In this document: positions 59,833-64,000 of the stretch, in pieces
Position numbering within the stretch: position 1 is the stretch's first letter
How the letters are laid out: every line of letters starts with the position of its first letter
Source of the DNA: Treponema pectinovorum
GTDB taxonomy: Bacteria > Spirochaetota > Spirochaetia > Treponematales > Treponemataceae
Direction: 5' to 3'
DNA: 64,000 bases
Assembly (NCBI RefSeq): GCF_900497595.1
Contig: NZ_UFQO01000003.1
Coordinates: 311,532 to 375,531 of the forward strand
Position numbers and translations under genes: made by a program
The notes under the pieces: generated by a model
Told to the model about the DNA's origin: nothing
The model's input: the letters and a program-made list of their open reading frames with translations, nothing else
Database searches by the model: none

Positions 59833-60037
59833 CCTGTCGGTGCGACTGTGCGACAAAAGCGGAAGGGTCTACTTGTAGCCCCGCTGCCCGCTTGCGAGCT
59901 TCCAACGGCAAGGGATTGGAGTGGCGGCGAAGCCGTCGACCGCAGGAGCGCAAGCGACGAGGACGATGAGCGTTAGCGAACCACGCAAAGCCCGTTTTTT
60001 GCGAAACGCCAGTTGAGTAAAAAGCCGCCCGTAAATT
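59833..60037. repeat. Modular GC-rich intergenic repeat, family 1 (copy G)
   Basis: Copy G lies in the divergent gap between the DUF1858 gene and nadE. The string GGGTCTACTTGTAGCCCCGC, GGCGAAGCCGTCGACCGCAG and the GATGAGCGTTAGCGAACCACGC stretch are almost identical to copy F. The end module reads GCAAAGCCCGTTTTTTGCG to AAAAAGCCGCCCGT. The antisense ORF here repeats PLPLEARKRAAGLQV of copy D and is rejected as a gene. Confidence 0.75.
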
Positions 60038-60124
60038 CATGAAAAAAATGGGTTATGGATATTTAATTTTAATATTTGATGTGAATCTGGTTTTGGATTC
60101 TACGCTTTTTAGGAGCAAAACGAT

Positions 60125-62083
60125 ATGGAAGATTTTGGATTTTTGAGAGTTGCTGCGGTCTCGCCTGAGGTTTGTGTTGCGGATGTCGAAAAAAACACTC
60201 GCGTAATTTGCAATACGATTGATGAATTAAAGGAGCAGGGAGTTCAACTTGCGGTGTTTCCTGAACTTTGCATAACTGGCTACACTTGTGCAGACCTTTT
60301 TTTTCAGGATGAATTGCTGGCAAGTGCGAAAAAATCTCTTTTAAAAATCCTTCTTCATGCGGACAAAATTGCAGTTTTGGTTGGTCTTCCGTTAAAAGCG
60401 ATGAACGGAGTGTTGTACAACTGTGCCGCTTTGTTGTGCGGAAAAACGATAAGAATTTATCCAAAAACTTTTGTTCCAAATTATGCTGAATTTTACGAAA
60501 AGCGATGGTTTACTTCTTATGCAGGCGAGCAGGGACTTTTTGAATACGAAACTGGCGGTCTTGTAAAACTGAATACAGAAGCGAATGGTTTTACTGGTGC
60601 GATTCTCGGCTGTGAAATTTGCGAAGATGCTTGGGTTAGTGTTTCGCCTTCTGCAATTTCCTGCTTAAACGGAGCAAATGTGATTGCAAACCTTTCTGCT
60701 GGAAACGAATTGATTGGTAAATCTTCCTACAGAAAAAATCTTATTTCAATCAACAGTGCAAAAAATATCTGCGCTTACATTTATGCAAACGCAGGCGTTG
60801 GAGAGTCCACTCAGGATTTGGTATTTTCCGGACATTCTTTGATTTGTGAAAACGGTTCGGTGCTTAAAGAAAAAAATCCTTTTGATGAAAGTTCTTCTTA
60901 TATAATTTGCGACATAGATTTGCAGAAAATAAATTATGAACGAAGGCGAACAGAAACTTTTGGTCAGCCTAATCTGTTAAAAAAGTCAGAATTGAAGTTT
61001 GAAGAGATAACTGTTGCGTCTACAGATTTTGCGTCTTTAAAAAGAAAGGTCGAAGGCAAGCCTTTTGTTCCTTCTTCTGCTGTCGAATGTAAACAAAGAT
61101 GTGAAGAAATTTCTCGATTGCAGGCGTGGGCTCTTGTAAAGAGAATTTCCCATGTGAATGCGAAAACCGTTGTTGTTGGAATTTCTGGCGGGCTTGATTC
61201 AACGCTTGCTCTTTTGGTTTGTTGCCAAGCGTTTGACATTTTAAAAAAAGACAGAAAAGAAATTCACGCTATTACGATGCCAGGTTTTGGAACCACAGGA
61301 AGAACTTACGAAAATGCAAAAAAACTCGCGCTTTGTTGCGGCGTAACCTTGGTTGAAATTTCTATAAAGGAATGTGCGAAAAAACACCTTGAAGATTTGA
61401 ATCATCCTTTGGATTTATATGATACGACTTACGAAAATGCACAGGCACGCGAAAGGACGCAAGTTCTATTCGACTACGCAAATATGCATTCGGGGCTTGT
61501 GCTGGGGACTGGCGACCTTTCGGAACTCGCTTTGGGCTGGTGCACTTACAATGGTGACCAGATGAGCAATTATTCTGTAAATTCTTCGATTCCTAAAACG
61601 CTTGTTCGCTATCTGGTAAATTTTTATGCTGAAGAATCTCAAGAAAAAAATAGGGTTTTGAGCAAAACTTTAAACGATATAATTTCCACACCTGTAAGCC
61701 CAGAGCTTTTGCCTCCAGATAAAGATGGAAACATTGCCCAAAAGACAGAAAACTCAATCGGTTCTTATCTTCTCCACGACTTTTTTATATATAACACTCT
61801 TCGAAACGGTTTTTCGCCAAAAAAGATTTTCTTTTTGGCAAAGGCTGCAATTTCTCAGGGCAGTTTAGAAAAATTCAGCGACGAGGCGATAATCAAAACG
61901 ATGAAAACTTTTTACAATAGATTTTTTTCTCAGCAATTTAAAAGGTCTTGCATGAGCGACGGCGTAAAAGTTGGAAGCGTAAGCCTTTCTCCACGAGGCG
62001 ACTGGAGAATGCCAAGCGATGCAAGTGCAAAACTGTGGCTGGATGCTGTGGAAGAATTGGAAAAAGAAATCTTAAAATCGTAG
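60125..62083 (+). CDS. nadE: Glutamine-hydrolysing NAD+ synthase
   Basis: NadE makes NAD+ from nicotinate adenine dinucleotide, with ammonia from glutamine. The 652-residue product has an N-terminal nitrilase domain with Glu-Lys-Cys triad (FPELCITGY, YPKTFVPNYAEFYEKRWF, LGCEICEDAW). The C-terminal synthetase has P-loop VVGISGGLDSTLAL, the glutamine-type NAD domain motif MPGFGTTGRTY and TGDLSELALGWCTYNGD. AGGAG precedes the ATG. It ends 7 bp from the convergent arginase gene with no terminator visible. Confidence 0.96.
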   Translation: MEDFGFLRVAAVSPEVCVADVEKNTRVICNTIDELKEQGVQLAVFPELCITGYTCADLFFQDELLASAKKSLLKILLHADKIAVLVGLPLKAMNGVLYNCAALLCGKTIRIYPKTFVPNYAEFYEKRWFTSYAGEQGLFEYETGGLVKLNTEANGFTGAILGCEICEDAWVSVSPSAISCLNGANVIANLSAGNELIGKSSYRKNLISINSAKNICAYIYANAGVGESTQDLVFSGHSLICENGSVLKEKNPFDESSSYIICDIDLQKINYERRRTETFGQPNLLKKSELKFEEITVASTDFASLKRKVEGKPFVPSSAVECKQRCEEISRLQAWALVKRISHVNAKTVVVGISGGLDSTLALLVCCQAFDILKKDRKEIHAITMPGFGTTGRTYENAKKLALCCGVTLVEISIKECAKKHLEDLNHPLDLYDTTYENAQARERTQVLFDYANMHSGLVLGTGDLSELALGWCTYNGDQMSNYSVNSSIPKTLVRYLVNFYAEESQEKNRVLSKTLNDIISTPVSPELLPPDKDGNIAQKTENSIGSYLLHDFFIYNTLRNGFSPKKIFFLAKAAISQGSLEKFSDEAIIKTMKTFYNRFFSQQFKRSCMSDGVKVGSVSLSPRGDWRMPSDASAKLWLDAVEELEKEILKS

Positions 62084-62090
62084 ATTTTTT

Positions 62091-63002
62091 TTAATACAGT
62101 GTTTCGCCTAAAAGCCGTGCTATAAGTTGAACTGCCATGACTGCGGTTTCGTTTCTTACGTCGAGTATAGGATTAACCTCTACAACTTCCATCGACTCTA
62201 CAAGACCCAAAGAACTCATTTCTTCCATAAGTAAGAGCGCTTCTCTGTATGTAAGCCCACCAGGCACTGGCACTCCTGTTCCCGGTGCTATGCTTGGATC
62301 TAGCGAATCCATATCAAAACTAACATGAACGCAGTCGCAATGTGTCCTAAAAAATCTTTTTACTTTTTTTATTATTTCGTCAAGACCACAGCGATCTATG
62401 TCGCTAATTGTAAAAACTGTAACTCCTGCCTTATGCATTAGTTCTTTTTCTTTTGGATCTAAATCGCGAATTCCGACAAAGCAGATATTTTTTGGGTCGA
62501 TTTTTCGCTCTGGTTCGTAAAGCTTTACAAGCTCTTCTAATCCGTATCCTGCGCATGCTGCCAAGCATTGCCCATGAATGTTTCCTGTTATAGAAATATC
62601 CGCAGTGTTAAAATCTCCGTGCGCATCTACGTAAAGAACTCCCAGTTTTTTGCCAGATTTTTTACAGCTTGCGTTTAATCCTGCAACCGAACCCAAAACG
62701 ATGGAATGATCGCCACCCAAAACAAGCGGAAATTCGCCTTTGTTTTTTGAAAGTTCAACTTTTTGCGCAACTTGCTCGCAAACTTTTACAATCGGTTTTA
62801 GATATTTTGCATTGGGATTATCTCCTACTTCCGCATATTCTTGTGGCAGGATATCCATCTGCTCTTTATCCGAAATTACATTTAAAGAAAGGGATTCAAG
62901 TTTGTTTCTAAGACCTGCCAAACGGATTGCAGAAGGTCCCATGTCGCTTCCGTGGCGTTTTCCGCCGTAATCAAGTGGAACTTCAATTATGTGCACATTC
63001 AT
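62091..63002 (-). CDS. rocF: Arginase
   Basis: Arginase splits arginine into ornithine and urea with two manganese ions. The 303-residue product has GGDHSIVLGS, DAHGDFNTADI and SFDMDSLDPSIAPGTGVPVPGGLTYRE with all metal-ligand Asp and His positions. The last motif (with the Gly-rich tail) favours arginase over agmatinase. Ornithine made here could serve polyamine synthesis or, in treponemes, the peptidoglycan stem (see murE). AGGAAG precedes the ATG. Confidence 0.94.
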   Translation of the reverse strand: MNVHIIEVPLDYGGKRHGSDMGPSAIRLAGLRNKLESLSLNVISDKEQMDILPQEYAEVGDNPNAKYLKPIVKVCEQVAQKVELSKNKGEFPLVLGGDHSIVLGSVAGLNASCKKSGKKLGVLYVDAHGDFNTADISITGNIHGQCLAACAGYGLEELVKLYEPERKIDPKNICFVGIRDLDPKEKELMHKAGVTVFTISDIDRCGLDEIIKKVKRFFRTHCDCVHVSFDMDSLDPSIAPGTGVPVPGGLTYREALLLMEEMSSLGLVESMEVVEVNPILDVRNETAVMAVQLIARLLGETLY

Positions 63003-63102
63003 GCTTCCTATGATACTGATTTAGAAAGTTAAAATGCAAGAGAGTTTTATAAATTAAAACGCAGCCGAAATCTATGCAAAATCTCCTTTTGATATTCCTC
63101 GC

Positions 63103-63131
63103 TTGAACTGGTTTTATTTCTGCTTTAAAAT
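63103..63131 (+). promoter_or_regulatory. Lipid kinase promoter, predicted leaderless
   Basis: TTGAAC (63103-63108), exactly 17 bp, then TAAAAT (63126-63131). The ATG at 63138 is 6 nt downstream, with no ribosome-binding site. Confidence 0.65.
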
Positions 63132-63137
63132 CAAACT

Positions 63138-64000
63138 ATGTACTACTTTATAGTGAACGAATACGGCGGTTCAGGGCAGGCGCGCAGAACTTGGGAGCGA
63201 GTTCAATCTGTTTTGGACGAACAAAAAATAAAATATCAAAAATTTGTGCCAGAATGCAAAGGTTATTCCGCTGTTCTGGCAGAGCATATTTCAGAACTGG
63301 AAGACGACGACATTCGCCTAGTAGTTGTTGGCGGCGACGGAACTGTAAACGAGGTTTTGAATGGAATACGAAGTTTTGAGCGAATAAAATTTGGCGTAAT
63401 TCCGACAGGTTCTGGCAACGATTTTTGCCGTGGCTTAAAACTTCCACTAAAAGATGTAGAAAAAATTACGCGAATGATTTTATCTTCAAAACAAACAAAA
63501 AATATAGATTTAGGAATAGTGAGTTCTGGAGGCAGGCGAAGAATTTTTGCAATATCGTCTGGCTTTGGGCTGAATGCAATCGTTGGAACAGGAATAAATA
63601 CTTCCAAGATAAAAGTTTTTATGAACAAGCTTCACTTAAATTCAATGAGTTATGCACTACTGACAATAAAAACATTGTTTTCGATGAAAACCTGTAATTT
63701 TAAATTGAGTTTTAACGGCGAACCTTTGCAGGAGTTTGACAGAGCGATATTTTTGGCAGCGATGAATTTTCCGTGCGAGGGCGGTGGAGTTCCAATGGCG
63801 CCAAATGCGACAGCGAACGACGGCAAATTGAGTTTTACGCTTGCGGCGAGAATTCCCAAATGGAAGTGTTTTTTTGCGTTTCCATTTCTTCTGGCAGCAA
63901 AACAGCATTTAATCAAAGGCTTTTTTACAAGAGATGCAAAAACTTTGGATGTTTTTTCTTCGCCAGCAACAATAAGCCACACGGACGGCGAACTTTTTGG
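63138..64000 (+). CDS. Diacylglycerol/lipid kinase family protein, 3'-truncated by window edge
   Basis: The frame is open from ATG 63138 to the window end (287 codons seen). It starts MYYFIVNEYGGSGQARRTW with the NPxSG-like nucleotide motif. The DAGK catalytic motif VVVGGDGTVNEVLNG and IPTGSGNDFCRGL follow, so it belongs to the DgkB/YegS/LCB5 family that phosphorylates diacylglycerol or similar lipids. Later parts (GFGLNAIVGTGI, MNFPCEGGGVPMAPNATANDGKLSF) also fit. The C-terminal end lies outside. It was missed by a closed-ORF search because there is no stop inside the window. Confidence 0.9.
   Translation, partial: MYYFIVNEYGGSGQARRTWERVQSVLDEQKIKYQKFVPECKGYSAVLAEHISELEDDDIRLVVVGGDGTVNEVLNGIRSFERIKFGVIPTGSGNDFCRGLKLPLKDVEKITRMILSSKQTKNIDLGIVSSGGRRRIFAISSGFGLNAIVGTGINTSKIKVFMNKLHLNSMSYALLTIKTLFSMKTCNFKLSFNGEPLQEFDRAIFLAAMNFPCEGGGVPMAPNATANDGKLSFTLAARIPKWKCFFAFPFLLAAKQHLIKGFFTRDAKTLDVFSSPATISHTDGELF

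Noticed and set aside
59792..60040. Antisense ORF in repeat copy G
   Set aside because: It shares its peptide with copy D through the repeat and has no independent coding evidence.

Overview
The window looks like chromosomal core DNA of a treponeme (Spirochaetota), probably a pectin-using gut or oral species rather than T. pallidum. Four things point there. From memory, the block alaS, SurA/PrsA-type chaperone, nusB, TPR lipoprotein, groES, alternative sigma factor matches the TP1017-TP1012 order of T. pallidum. groES has no groEL beside it. AlaRS is the short spirochaete form, and RarA carries the extra C-terminal half seen in spirochaetes and cyanobacteria. A family-9 pectate lyase lipoprotein suggests a pectinolytic species such as T. 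pectinovorum or T. saccharophilum. The species is inference. I see no IS element, prophage, CRISPR array, rRNA or tRNA gene.

Layout. 1-1083: 3' part of purA. 1.36-17.4 kb: leftward genes rarA fusion, adk, a receiver/HATPase/cNMP regulator, rqcH, metF, metH, an unknown membrane protein, a QueD-like enzyme, murE, ddl and murD. 17.6-19.5 kb: a lipoprotein and outer-membrane-protein pair. 19.6-21.7 kb: folD, a patatin and a small acidic protein. 21.9-25 kb: ilvC and a MATE exporter. 25.1-32.5 kb: a secreted Treponema-type protein, then alaS to groES. 32.8-41.4 kb: a sigma factor, recG, yggT, dnaE and pth. 41.8-47 kb: an outer-membrane barrel, clpP, a UPF0158-GNAT fusion, a lone DbpA-type RNA-binding protein and an MBL hydrolase. 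47.1-53.3 kb: a lipoprotein and a FecR/barrel/small periplasmic operon, divergent from a CHASE2 adenylate cyclase. 53.7-55.6 kb: pectate lyase. 56-63 kb: ybaK, a COG0523 GTPase, purB, a DUF1858 protein, nadE and arginase. 63.1 kb to the edge: a lipid/diacylglycerol kinase cut by the window end.

Four observations stand out. (1) Many genes have a good sigma-70 promoter whose -10 box ends 6-10 nt before the start codon, with no Shine-Dalgarno sequence: murE, MATE, the 25152 gene, alaS, pth, clpP, the cyclase, purB and the lipid kinase. These mRNAs should be leaderless, while neighbouring genes have normal AGGAG leaders. (2) The alternative sigma factor at 32813 has a sigma-54 (-24/-12) promoter with exact spacing, which recalls the RpoN-RpoS cascade of Borrelia. 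(3) The CHASE2 cyclase and the FecR/barrel operon diverge from one 26-bp palindrome holding both -10 boxes, and a cNMP-binding regulator elsewhere in the window could read the signal. (4) Two families of GC-rich modular intergenic repeats sit between genes, mostly just after stop codons.

The metabolic genes fit together as one-carbon and methionine metabolism (folD, metF, metH, QueD-like), purine synthesis (purA, purB), peptidoglycan precursors (murE, ddl, murD) and possibly ornithine supply (arginase).
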